A stretch of 34,960 nucleotides of DNA, taken from contig JABXJS010000257.1 of assembly GCA_013538855.1 (NCBI GenBank), positions 1 to 34,960 of the forward strand, given 5' to 3'. Positions 24,707-31,734 of this stretch are shown here, piece by piece; position 1 is the stretch's first letter; each line of letters starts with the position of its first letter. Source of the stretch: Herpetosiphonaceae bacterium (GTDB lineage Bacteria > Chloroflexota > Chloroflexia > Chloroflexales > Herpetosiphonaceae). The notes beneath the pieces are model-generated. The model ran no database searches and was not told the origin of the DNA. It worked only from the letters and a program-made list of their open reading frames with translations. The translations under genes were made by a program, and so were the position numbers.

Positions 24707-26136
24707 AGCAGTCTGTCTATTCGACAAGCCTGCGTGCCTCAATTGCGATCGTGCTGGCGGCGGCGCTGTGGGTGTTTGTGAGTTTTACCGAGAATCCCCA
24801 GCAGAGCACGCCGCTTACCAACCTGCCCATCGCCGCCGAGGGCCTTGACCCGCAGCTGACGCTGGTTGATCCGGCGACAGGCGTGCCAATTCCTGTGCCT
24901 GACGCCGTGGTAAATGTGACGATGGTTGGGCCACGCAACTTGATCTCCACCTTCAGCAAGCAAAATGCCCAGCCGTTTGTTAATCTGGCTGGTCTCGGGC
25001 CAGGTATCTACCAGGTGCCGGTCAATGTGCGCGGTGTGCCGGCACGGCCAGAGGTGCGCTTTCAAAACATCACCCCTGAGCAGATCAGCGTCAATATCGA
25101 GCAGATTATCTCGGCGACAGTGCCGCTGACGATTACAACGATCGGCCAGCCGCCAACGAGCTATGAGGCCAGCGCGCCGATTGTAACAGTCAACTCGCAG
25201 CCGATTACCAATGTTGTGGTAACAGGCCCCAGCAGCCAGGTCGCACGTGTGATTGGCGGCGAGATCCAGATCGATCTGTCATCGCAAACGAGCAATATTC
25301 GCACACAGCGCGATGTGACGCCGATCGATGTGCTTGGGCGCACGGTCGAGGGCGTGCAGATTAAGCCAAGCACCGTCGAGGTGGCGATCAATATTCTGTC
25401 GTCGAGCGGCATCAAGCGCGTGCCGATTTTGTACCGCCTAGCCGCACCGCCGCCGCCAGGCTATGTGCCACAGATCAAGCTCGATCCTGAGCTTGTGTCG
25501 ATCATCGGCAGCTCGCGTATTTTGGCCCAAGTTGATGCGATTGAAACAGCGCCGATTGACCTGTCAGGAATTGATCCGGCCCAAGGTGTTGTAACGGCGA
25601 CGGTGGCGCTGCGCTTCCCGCCGGGCATTACCGCACGCGATCCCGGCATCGGCGAGCAGACAACGGCGCAGATTCGCCTGCTGCCAATCGACTTTCCCTT
25701 CAAGGTGGGCCTGCCGGTGGCAGCGCAAAATGTCGCTGCTGGCACGGTCGTGACAACTGATCCGCTGGTGATGGAGGTTGAGCTGCGCGGCCAGGCGGTG
25801 GCGCTCGAGCGGGTTGGCACACTCAGTGTGCAGGTTGATGTGGCTGGCCGCGGACCTGGCACCTACGCGCTGACGCCAACGCTTGCGCTGCCAGAGGGCA
25901 TCGAGCTGATCAGTGAGCTGCGGCCTGTTGTCGTGACCATTCGCTCGACGGCAACGCCAACACCGCTGCCAACGCCAACAGCGGCGGTGCCGCCGACACC
26001 GTCAGGCACGCTCCTGCCCACTATCACGCCGGAAGCTGAGCCAACGTCTGTGGTGTCACCAACGCTGCCAGCGCCAACACCGCCACCCCCAACGCAGCCG
26101 ATCTCGCCAACGGCGGCGGTCACGCCCACGCCCTAG
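24703..26136 (+). CDS. cdaR: YbbR-domain protein, regulator of CdaA (CdaR)
   Basis: A membrane-anchored extracytoplasmic regulator of the diadenylate cyclase. One N-terminal hydrophobic helix (about 10-27, ending in LWVFVSFTENP, a characteristic YbbR start) is followed by about four YbbR beta-rich repeats. Each has a motif like VTVNSQPITNVVVTGP, IKPSTVEVAINI or PELVSIIGSS. The last about 65 residues (from about 412) are a Thr/Pro-rich low-complexity tail of TPTP and PTPP units, looking like a flexible cell-wall spacer. The tail is longer than I expect for CdaR. Translationally coupled to cdaA through the ATGA overlap. In Firmicutes CdaR modulates CdaA through its external domains; the same is inferred here. 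Confidence 0.9.
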   Translation: MKQSVYSTSLRASIAIVLAAALWVFVSFTENPQQSTPLTNLPIAAEGLDPQLTLVDPATGVPIPVPDAVVNVTMVGPRNLISTFSKQNAQPFVNLAGLGPGIYQVPVNVRGVPARPEVRFQNITPEQISVNIEQIISATVPLTITTIGQPPTSYEASAPIVTVNSQPITNVVVTGPSSQVARVIGGEIQIDLSSQTSNIRTQRDVTPIDVLGRTVEGVQIKPSTVEVAINILSSSGIKRVPILYRLAAPPPPGYVPQIKLDPELVSIIGSSRILAQVDAIETAPIDLSGIDPAQGVVTATVALRFPPGITARDPGIGEQTTAQIRLLPIDFPFKVGLPVAAQNVAAGTVVTTDPLVMEVELRGQAVALERVGTLSVQVDVAGRGPGTYALTPTLALPEGIELISELRPVVVTIRSTATPTPLPTPTAAVPPTPSGTLLPTITPEAEPTSVVSPTLPAPTPPPPTQPISPTAAVTPTP

Positions 26137-26142
26137 GCCGCT

Positions 26143-26203
26143 ATTCGCAGACACGCACACGCGCAGCCGAGCATCGCTCCAGCTGCGCGTGTGCGTGTCG
26201 AAT
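26143..26203. terminator. Long bidirectional hairpin between convergent genes
   Basis: An 18-bp perfect stem (26150-26167 with 26182-26199) made of alternating purine-pyrimidine CACGC units. The 14-base loop holds an inner GAGC/GCTC stem. An outer ATTC (26143-26146) pairs with GAAT (26200-26203). It separates the stops of cdaR and of the convergent vault-like gene. Confidence 0.8.
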
Positions 26204-26211
26204 AGATGCGT

Positions 26212-27600
26212 CTAGCTTGAGCGAATGGTCAGATCGATGTCCGACGGCGTAAAGTAGAGCTGAGCGCTGCCCTTGCTGAGCGCCGTCAGCGCCTCTTGAC
26301 GCCGCAGCGTGTTGAACAGCGCCACCTTATCGATAATCGTCACTCCATCGCCGAGGCCATCGAGAAACGCCTTCACGCGCAGCGACTCGGACTCGCCCTG
26401 CAGCATGCCCTCGATCTGGGCGTGCTCACGGCGGAGCTGGAGCAGCTGGCTGCGCTGTTGCTCAACCTCTATCTCGCCCTGCAACTGCTTCAGATGCACC
26501 TCGTTGGCGCTCTCCTGCTTCTGCAGGCGGTTGATGCGGTTGGTTGTCTCGTTAATGATCTCCTGCAGCACCTTCTGCGTGCTCGGGTCTTTGCTGGCGA
26601 TCGAGCGCACCTCAACCGAGTGCAGCGTAACGCCGCGCTCGCTGTAGAAGCTGGTATCGCCGCCAAGCACGGCATCGGCGATAATCAGATTGAAGCGGTC
26701 GAGGAACTGCTCCAGGTTCACTTGCGAGACCGCCTGGATGATCGAGGAGCGGGCGTGGGCGCAAATATCGCCCGGCGTGTCGTCAGTGGCGTTGATCATC
26801 AGCGCTAGGTCGCTGATCTCCCAAAAGAACGTGATGCCGATGATCAGCTCGACATTGTCGCGGGTGCGGCTCTCAAACTCGTACCACATAAACTTCGGGC
26901 GCAGATCGAAGCGCGTGATTGCGAGGCTGCGACGATCTTTGTGCAGGCCCGCCGACCAGTGTAGCTCGACGATCTGGTCGTAGGGCTGGAGGAAGAAGGA
27001 GCGCTCGGCGTCGCTGCCACGGCGAAAGACATAGCGGCCGGAGATATCTTTAATGACCATGGCCTCTTTGTCCTCAAGCCGAATGCGCTGCTCAATGCGG
27101 TCGATTTTCTGCGTGGCGGTGGGGATGAAGACCTGCTGCTCCGTGACGAGGCTGAGCTGCCCGTTGCGGGTGTCGCGCAGCACCACGGCGGTCTCATCGT
27201 CGATGTTCACGCCCTCTTTGACATTTTCCAAGATCTCTTCGTCTGGGTGCAGATAGACGGTGTTCTCGCCGCGCTCGACGCGAATCGCGCCAGTTTTGCG
27301 GTCGATAAGGCGAATATACTCATTGTGCTTGAGCGGGATCGCCTTCAGCGTGCTGACGATCATCTCGTCGGCGGCCAGGAAGAAGAGCTGTGGCCCGAGC
27401 ACATTGCGCTGCTCCCCGGTGAGGGTGTTGCGCACGATCAGGTAGTCGACCGGGCCAAGCGTGAGCGCCGGGCGCTTCTTGACCTTCCAGAATGGGCGCG
27501 TCAGCACCCGGCCGGGGCCATTGACCGTCCAGCGGCGGGTGAATGTTTCGATCAGAAGCTGCTCATCCTCTTTGAGAAAATAGATCCAGGGAATGATCAC
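26212..27600 (-). CDS. Major-vault-protein-like protein (vault repeats, SPFH shoulder, cap helix)
   Basis: A 462-residue protein starting at a GTG at 27600 behind AGAAAGGCAGG. Its order of parts resembles the upper half of eukaryotic MVP, the shell protein of vaults. Vault-type repeats lie at about 45-87 (TLGPVDYLIV, GEQRNVLGPQLFFL), 88-130 (IPLKHNEYIRLIDRKTG, VYLHPDE), 131-170 and 172-215 (FFLQPYDQI). Then comes an SPFH/band-7-like shoulder (about 224-340; NVELIIGITFFWEI, GDICAHARSSI). A charged, Gln-rich coiled coil (about 342-415) corresponds to the cap helix. MVP is about 860-890 residues with nine repeats, so this would be a shorter version. There is no signal peptide or transmembrane segment. 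A flotillin-like SPFH protein is the main alternative, but the repeats before the SPFH region favour a vault relation. Self-assembly is inferred. Confidence 0.7.
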   Translation of the reverse strand: MIIPWIYFLKEDEQLLIETFTRRWTVNGPGRVLTRPFWKVKKRPALTLGPVDYLIVRNTLTGEQRNVLGPQLFFLAADEMIVSTLKAIPLKHNEYIRLIDRKTGAIRVERGENTVYLHPDEEILENVKEGVNIDDETAVVLRDTRNGQLSLVTEQQVFIPTATQKIDRIEQRIRLEDKEAMVIKDISGRYVFRRGSDAERSFFLQPYDQIVELHWSAGLHKDRRSLAITRFDLRPKFMWYEFESRTRDNVELIIGITFFWEISDLALMINATDDTPGDICAHARSSIIQAVSQVNLEQFLDRFNLIIADAVLGGDTSFYSERGVTLHSVEVRSIASKDPSTQKVLQEIINETTNRINRLQKQESANEVHLKQLQGEIEVEQQRSQLLQLRREHAQIEGMLQGESESLRVKAFLDGLGDGVTIIDKVALFNTLRRQEALTALSKGSAQLYFTPSDIDLTIRSS

Positions 27601-27648
27601 GGGCGGCCTGCCTTTCTACATCTGGTGGAAATTGCTGCGCTTAGGATA

Positions 27649-27697
27649 GCAAACAGCCAGCCCGGCGACAATGATCTGTGTCACAGGGCTGGCTTGC
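27649..27697 (-). terminator. Hairpin after the acyl-CoA dehydrogenase gene
   Basis: GCCAGCCC (27656-27663) pairs with GGGCTGGC (27686-27693); GCAA (27649-27652) and TTGC (27694-27697) extend the stem past a three-base bulge. A small inner GACA/TGTC stem sits in the loop. It lies between the dehydrogenase stop and the vault-like gene start, read on the minus strand. Confidence 0.55.
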
Positions 27698-27759
27698 AGG
27701 TGGTCCTAGCTCAGCAGCGCGGCTAGGCATCCGCCCGAGCGTGTAGCCGCTGGGCGCGC

Positions 27760-28920
27760 CTACATCTTGATGCGATGGCCTGCCTTCTTCAGCTCCTCGC
27801 CGGCGATGACATACTTCTGGATCTCGTTGGTGCCCTCGAAGATGCGTGTGACGCGGGCATCGCGGTACATGCGCTCCAGCGGCAGCTCGCGGCTGAAGCC
27901 CATGCCGCCGTGAATTTGGATGGCCTCGTCGATGACCTCGGAGGCTGCCTCGGTGCAGAACAGCTTGACCATGGACGACTCCAGGGTGGCGGGCTTGCCC
28001 GCGTCGACGAGTGCGGCGCAGTGGTAGACCATCTGCTCCATCGCGTAGATCTTGGTGCGCATCTCGGCCAGCTTGAACTGGATGGCCTGGAAGTCGGCGA
28101 TGGGGCGGCCAAACTGCTGGCGCTCGATGCTGTAGCTGAGGGCTAGGTCGTAGGCCTCCTTGGCCGCGCCCAGCGATGAGGCCCCGAGGCCGCAGCGCCC
28201 GATGTCGAGGGTGCTCATGGCCACGCCGAAGCCTGCGCCAATCTCGCCGAGCACATTTTCGGCGGGCACGCGGCAATCCTCGAAGAACAGCGATGCCGTG
28301 TGCGAGGCGCGCAGGCCCATTTTCTCCTCGACCTTGCCCACTTTGAAGCCGGGGAAGTCTTTCTCGACGATGAAGGCGGTGATGCCGCCGCGTGCGCCTT
28401 TCTCTTTGTCGGTGACGGCAAACACGACGATCACGTCGGCGAAGGAGCCGTTGGTGATCCACATCTTCGAGCCGTTGAGCACCCAGTCGTCGCCGTCGCG
28501 GGTGGCCTGGGTTTTGATGTGCGCGGCGTCGGAGCCTGCGTTTGGCTCGGTGAGCGCCCATGCGCCGATCTTCTCACCGGCGTTCAGTGCCGACAAGTAC
28601 TTGTCCTTCTGGGCCTCGTTGGCGGAGAGGTAGATCGACATAGCGCAGAGCTGCGTCTGGGCCGCAATGATGGTGGCGGTGGAGGCACAGTAGCGGTTGA
28701 TCTCCTCAAGCAGGAGGCAGTAGCCGACGATGCCAGCGTCGGCACCGTTGTACTTCTCTGGGAAGGGCACGCCGAGCAGTCCCATCTCCCCAGCTTTTTT
28801 GATGGTGGCTAGCGGCACGCGCTCCTCTTCATCGATCTCACGAGCGATGGGTTTGATCTCTTTGACGGCAAACTCGTGGACGGCGTCGCGCAGCATGCGC
28901 AGATCGTCGGAGAATTCCAT
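27760..28920 (-). CDS. Acyl-CoA dehydrogenase
   Basis: An FAD enzyme of 386 residues that forms the 2,3-double bond of acyl-CoA, the first step of beta-oxidation. It has all the family marks: an N-terminal helical domain, LTEPNAGSDA around the middle beta domain, WVLNGSKMWITNG, and the C-terminal FEGTNEIQ, in which E362 takes the place of the catalytic base of medium/short-chain enzymes. IHGGMGFSRE helps bind FAD. The ATG follows AAAGGA closely. It lies on the same strand as the fadN-like and thiolase genes, but the C45-hydrolase and four-helix-bundle genes separate it from them. In Bacillus the comparable gene is fadE of fadNAE, but that protein is larger, so the name is not used. Chain length is not readable; butyryl-type enzymes look similar. 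Confidence 0.93.
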   Translation of the reverse strand: MEFSDDLRMLRDAVHEFAVKEIKPIAREIDEEERVPLATIKKAGEMGLLGVPFPEKYNGADAGIVGYCLLLEEINRYCASTATIIAAQTQLCAMSIYLSANEAQKDKYLSALNAGEKIGAWALTEPNAGSDAAHIKTQATRDGDDWVLNGSKMWITNGSFADVIVVFAVTDKEKGARGGITAFIVEKDFPGFKVGKVEEKMGLRASHTASLFFEDCRVPAENVLGEIGAGFGVAMSTLDIGRCGLGASSLGAAKEAYDLALSYSIERQQFGRPIADFQAIQFKLAEMRTKIYAMEQMVYHCAALVDAGKPATLESSMVKLFCTEAASEVIDEAIQIHGGMGFSRELPLERMYRDARVTRIFEGTNEIQKYVIAGEELKKAGHRIKM

Positions 28921-28939
28921 GACTGGTTCCTTTCGGGTT

Positions 28940-28945
28940 TACAAT
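28940..28945 (+). promoter_or_regulatory. Candidate -10 box for the C45-hydrolase gene
   Basis: TACAAT lies seven bases before the ATG at 28953, so the message would start at or next to the initiation codon (leaderless). Only 32 bases separate the divergent start codons. The -35 region would fall inside the dehydrogenase gene and is weak. Confidence 0.3.
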
Positions 28946-28952
28946 AGAGGCT

Positions 28953-29978
28953 ATGAGCGATTATCAAATTATTGAGCTGTCTGGCTCGCCTGCTGAGATT
29001 GGCCTGTGCTTGGCACGCTCGCTGCGGCGCTTTCCGCTGCCGACGACGTTTCGGCGCAATCCGTGGGAGGACGACCTGCCATTTTTGCAGTCCTGCGCTG
29101 CGCTCCTGCGCTCGATCCACGCGCCGCTGTGGGAGGAGATCGCGGCCTTTGCCGCCGCCCTTGATCTGCCGCCTGAGCGTGGGCTGTTTCTGCGCGCCGC
29201 CCGCCTGCCACAGGGCTGCTCGGTGCTGGCTTGGCGCAGTAGCACCGGTCGTGTGCTGGTAGGACGCAACTACGATTTCTATGTGCAGATGCCGACTCGG
29301 CACCTGCTGCGCACAAGCACGACGTACGGCTACGCGCACATGGGCATGAATGGTGGCCTGGTGGGCGGGCGCTACGACGGTGTCAACGAGCGCGGGCTGT
29401 TCATCGGCCTACATAAGGTGATGGCCGACCGTGCGCCGAGCTATGCGCCTGGTGTGCCCTATCACTTGATGCCGCGCCTCGTGCTTGATCTCTGTGCCAC
29501 TACCGCTGAGGCGCTGCAGCTGTTTCGCTCCATTCCGCAGCTGGCGGCGTTCAACTATACCTTGGCCGATCAGGCTGGTGATCTGGCGCGGATCGAGTGC
29601 TACCCCGGCCTGCCGCTCGCGATCCAGCGCGCTGATGCCGTGCTGGCGACCACCAACCACTACAGCGCCCCTGATCTGCTGCCCTTGATTGGTCGGCGGC
29701 CCATCCGCGACTCGCAGGCGCGCGAGGCGAGCCTGCGTGCGTCCGTGGCCCATGAGCACGGCGATCCGTGGGTGCAGACAGCGCAGGCGATGAGCGAGCA
29801 TTGCACGCCGCTGTGCTGTCACAAGGAGTTTGGCACCACGCTCTGGTCGGGCCTCTACGATCTGACGGCCGAGCGGGTGGCCTATGCGTTTGGGCCGCCG
29901 TGTATCACGCCCTATCGCGAGTACGACTGGCCAGCGGCGCAGCGCTCATCGGACTTGCGTACGCTGCCCCGGGCCTAG
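28953..29978 (+). CDS. C45-type Ntn hydrolase (acyl-coenzyme A:6-APA acyltransferase-like)
   Basis: A 341-residue protein of the choloylglycine/penicillin acylase-acyltransferase superfamily. PQGCSVLAW (86-94), with GRVLVGRNYDFY after it, is the usual nucleophile region, with C89 as the probable N-terminal nucleophile freed by self-cleavage after G88. GVNERGLFIGLHKV and DLARIECYPG, then TTNHY, are the remaining C45 motifs. Members act on amide bonds (acyl amino acids, beta-lactam side chains, acylated amines), and many cleave linear amides. It is divergent from the acyl-CoA dehydrogenase and could feed fatty acids into the neighbouring beta-oxidation set by releasing acyl chains from amides; this is inference. 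Its end overlaps the convergent gene by 33 bases. Confidence 0.8.
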   Translation: MSDYQIIELSGSPAEIGLCLARSLRRFPLPTTFRRNPWEDDLPFLQSCAALLRSIHAPLWEEIAAFAAALDLPPERGLFLRAARLPQGCSVLAWRSSTGRVLVGRNYDFYVQMPTRHLLRTSTTYGYAHMGMNGGLVGGRYDGVNERGLFIGLHKVMADRAPSYAPGVPYHLMPRLVLDLCATTAEALQLFRSIPQLAAFNYTLADQAGDLARIECYPGLPLAIQRADAVLATTNHYSAPDLLPLIGRRPIRDSQAREASLRASVAHEHGDPWVQTAQAMSEHCTPLCCHKEFGTTLWSGLYDLTAERVAYAFGPPCITPYREYDWPAAQRSSDLRTLPRA

Positions 29979-30311
29979 CTGCTCAAGCTTGGCGCTGATC
30001 AGCGCCTGAATCTCTTGGGCGAGCTGCTGGGCGCGAGCACAGGTGGGCCGAAAGGTTGGGCTGTGCTGGGCTGCCTGCGCGAGCTGCACGTTGATTGCCG
30101 TTAGCAGCCCTTGCGCATGGTGCAAACACTGCTGCTGAGCGGTGATGCTCTGCCCACAGCAGTCGGCGATGGTATCGGTAAGCTCGACAGCGACCCGATG
30201 AAGCTGGACGGCGAGCGGCGCTGTCTGCACGCTTTGGCTGGTCAGGTCGTAGATCAGTACCATCAGATCCATGCTGCGTTGCCAGATCGGCTGTTGCGTA
30301 TGTGTGCGCAT
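29946..30311 (-). CDS. Four-helix-bundle protein, 23S rRNA IVS-protein-like
   Basis: A 121-residue all-helical protein. I choose the ATG at 30311 (MRTHTQQPIW) because GAGGAG lies seven bases upstream; the longer frame to 30407 has no support. The start IWQRSMDLMVLIYDLT and the next helix LAVQLHRVAVELTDTIADCCGQ fit the four-helix-bundle family first seen in proteins encoded in 23S rRNA intervening sequences, where the pattern is like W..a..L...iY.lt and Q..Ra..si..niaEg. No rRNA is nearby, as is common for free-standing members. Function of this family is unknown; related avd proteins bind nucleic acid in diversity-generating retroelements, but no reverse transcriptase is seen here. Its 3' end overlaps the C45 gene by 33 bases on the other strand. 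Confidence 0.6.
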   Translation of the reverse strand: MRTHTQQPIWQRSMDLMVLIYDLTSQSVQTAPLAVQLHRVAVELTDTIADCCGQSITAQQQCLHHAQGLLTAINVQLAQAAQHSPTFRPTCARAQQLAQEIQALISAKLEQLGPGQRTQVR

Positions 30312-30421
30312 GCTGCATCTCCTCACAAGTGATTTGGGATTTCTACTTTCCTTAATAATGCAATCCATGCGCCGTTTTAACCCACACGCGGTCAATCTGG
30401 TGCTCATTGACGGTTAGGCTT

Positions 30422-30459
30422 GCGCAGGCGCTACACCTGGGCGTGTGCAGCGCCTGCGC
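30422..30459 (-). terminator. Hairpin after the thiolase gene
   Basis: GCGCAGGCGCT (30422-30432) pairs with AGCGCCTGCGC (30449-30459), an 11-bp stem. An inner ACAC/GTGT pair continues it past a two-base bulge. On the minus strand it lies 14 bases after the thiolase stop and probably ends the fad transcript. Confidence 0.6.
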
Positions 30460-30472
30460 GGGCTAGGTGGGC

Positions 30473-31651
30473 CTACAGGCGCTCGAAGATGCCTGCCGCG
30501 CCCATGCCGCCGCCGATGCACATGGTAACCATGCCGTAGCGCGCCTCACGGCGGCGCATCTCGTTCAGCAGCTGCACGGTGAGCTTGGCTCCAGTGCAGC
30601 CGAGCGGGTGCCCGAGGGCGATCGCACCGCCGTTGACGTTGACCTTCTCCTGGTCCATGCCGAGGTGGCGCATCACCGCCAGCGACTGGGCGGCAAACGC
30701 CTCGTTCAGCTCGAACAGGTCGATGTCCTCCAGCGCTAGGCCCGCCAGCTTGAGCGCTTTGGGAATGGCGACCACCGGGCCGATGCCCATCACCTCGGGG
30801 CGCACGCCGCCGACGGCAAACGAGACAAAGCGGGCCAGTGGCTTGAGGCCCAGCTCGTCGGCGCGCTTGCGGCTCATCACCACGACAGCGGCGGCCCCGT
30901 CGTTCATCTGCGAGGCGTTGCCGGCCGTGACGGTGCCCTTGACGTGGAACACCGGCCGCAGCTTGGCCAAGCCCTCCAGCGAGGTGTCCTGGCGCGGGCC
31001 TTCGTCTGTGTCGAAGGTGACGGTGGTGCGCTTGACTGCGCCGCCGCCCTGCGCCTCGACGAACTCGACCTCCAGCGGCACAATCTCGTCGGCGAACTTG
31101 CCCTCGGCCTGCGCGGCCAGCGCACGCATATGCGAGCGATAGGCGAAGGCGTCCTGGTCCTCGCGGCTGACGTTGTGCTCACGGGCGACGTTCTCGGCGG
31201 TCAGGCCCATGTTGATGTAGATCTCCGGGCGATTCTCGGCCATCCACGGGTTGGGCGCGAACTTGTTGCCGGACATCGGGACCATGCTCATCGACTCGGC
31301 TCCGCCAGCGATGATCACGTCGCTGAAGCCGGCCATGATCCGCTCGGCGGCGGTGGCGATGGTCTGTAGTCCCGACGAGCAGAAGCGATTGACGGTCTGG
31401 CCGGGCACTTCCTCGGACAGACCGGCGCGCAGGGCGGCGATGCGGGCCATGTTCAGGCCCTGCTCGCCCTCGGGCATTGCGCAGCCAAGGATCACATCCT
31501 CAACCTCGTTGGGGTCGAGGCCCGGCGCGCGGTTCAGCGCCTCTTTGATCACCGCTGCGGCCATGTCGTCGGGGCGGGTGTAGCGCAGGGTGCCGCGCTT
31601 GGCCTTGCCGACGGCGGTACGGACACCGGAAACAATCACGGCTTCTTGCAT
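30473..31651 (-). CDS. fadA: Acetyl-CoA C-acyltransferase (3-ketoacyl-CoA thiolase)
   Basis: Cleaves 3-ketoacyl-CoA to acetyl-CoA and a shortened acyl-CoA, the last step of beta-oxidation. 392 residues, the standard thiolase length. The acyl-carrying cysteine is C91 in [13 protein letters not shown]348 in [14 protein letters not shown] and C378 in [11 protein letters not shown] complete the active site. The ATG has AGGAGA about seven bases upstream. It is separated from the upstream fadN-like gene by 83 bases on the same strand, matching the fadN-fadA order of Bacillus. The length and motifs fit the FadA/AtoB group; a degradative role is preferred because of its partner. Confidence 0.94.
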   Translation of the reverse strand: MQEAVIVSGVRTAVGKAKRGTLRYTRPDDMAAAVIKEALNRAPGLDPNEVEDVILGCAMPEGEQGLNMARIAALRAGLSEEVPGQTVNRFCSSGLQTIATAAERIMAGFSDVIIAGGAESMSMVPMSGNKFAPNPWMAENRPEIYINMGLTAENVAREHNVSREDQDAFAYRSHMRALAAQAEGKFADEIVPLEVEFVEAQGGGAVKRTTVTFDTDEGPRQDTSLEGLAKLRPVFHVKGTVTAGNASQMNDGAAAVVVMSRKRADELGLKPLARFVSFAVGGVRPEVMGIGPVVAIPKALKLAGLALEDIDLFELNEAFAAQSLAVMRHLGMDQEKVNVNGGAIALGHPLGCTGAKLTVQLLNEMRRREARYGMVTMCIGGGMGAAGIFERL

Positions 31652-31734
31652 GTCTGTATCTCCTGTTGGTGGTTTGCTCGATTACTGGTGGCAGCCGCTC
31701 GGCTCTGCCAGCGGCTGCACACGCTTGCTCAACA

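Noticed and set aside
25950-26133. Repeated ACGCCAACACC-like units at the end of cdaR as a DNA repeat array
   Set aside because: They are codons of a Thr/Pro-rich protein tail, irregular in spacing, and not a CRISPR or tandem array.
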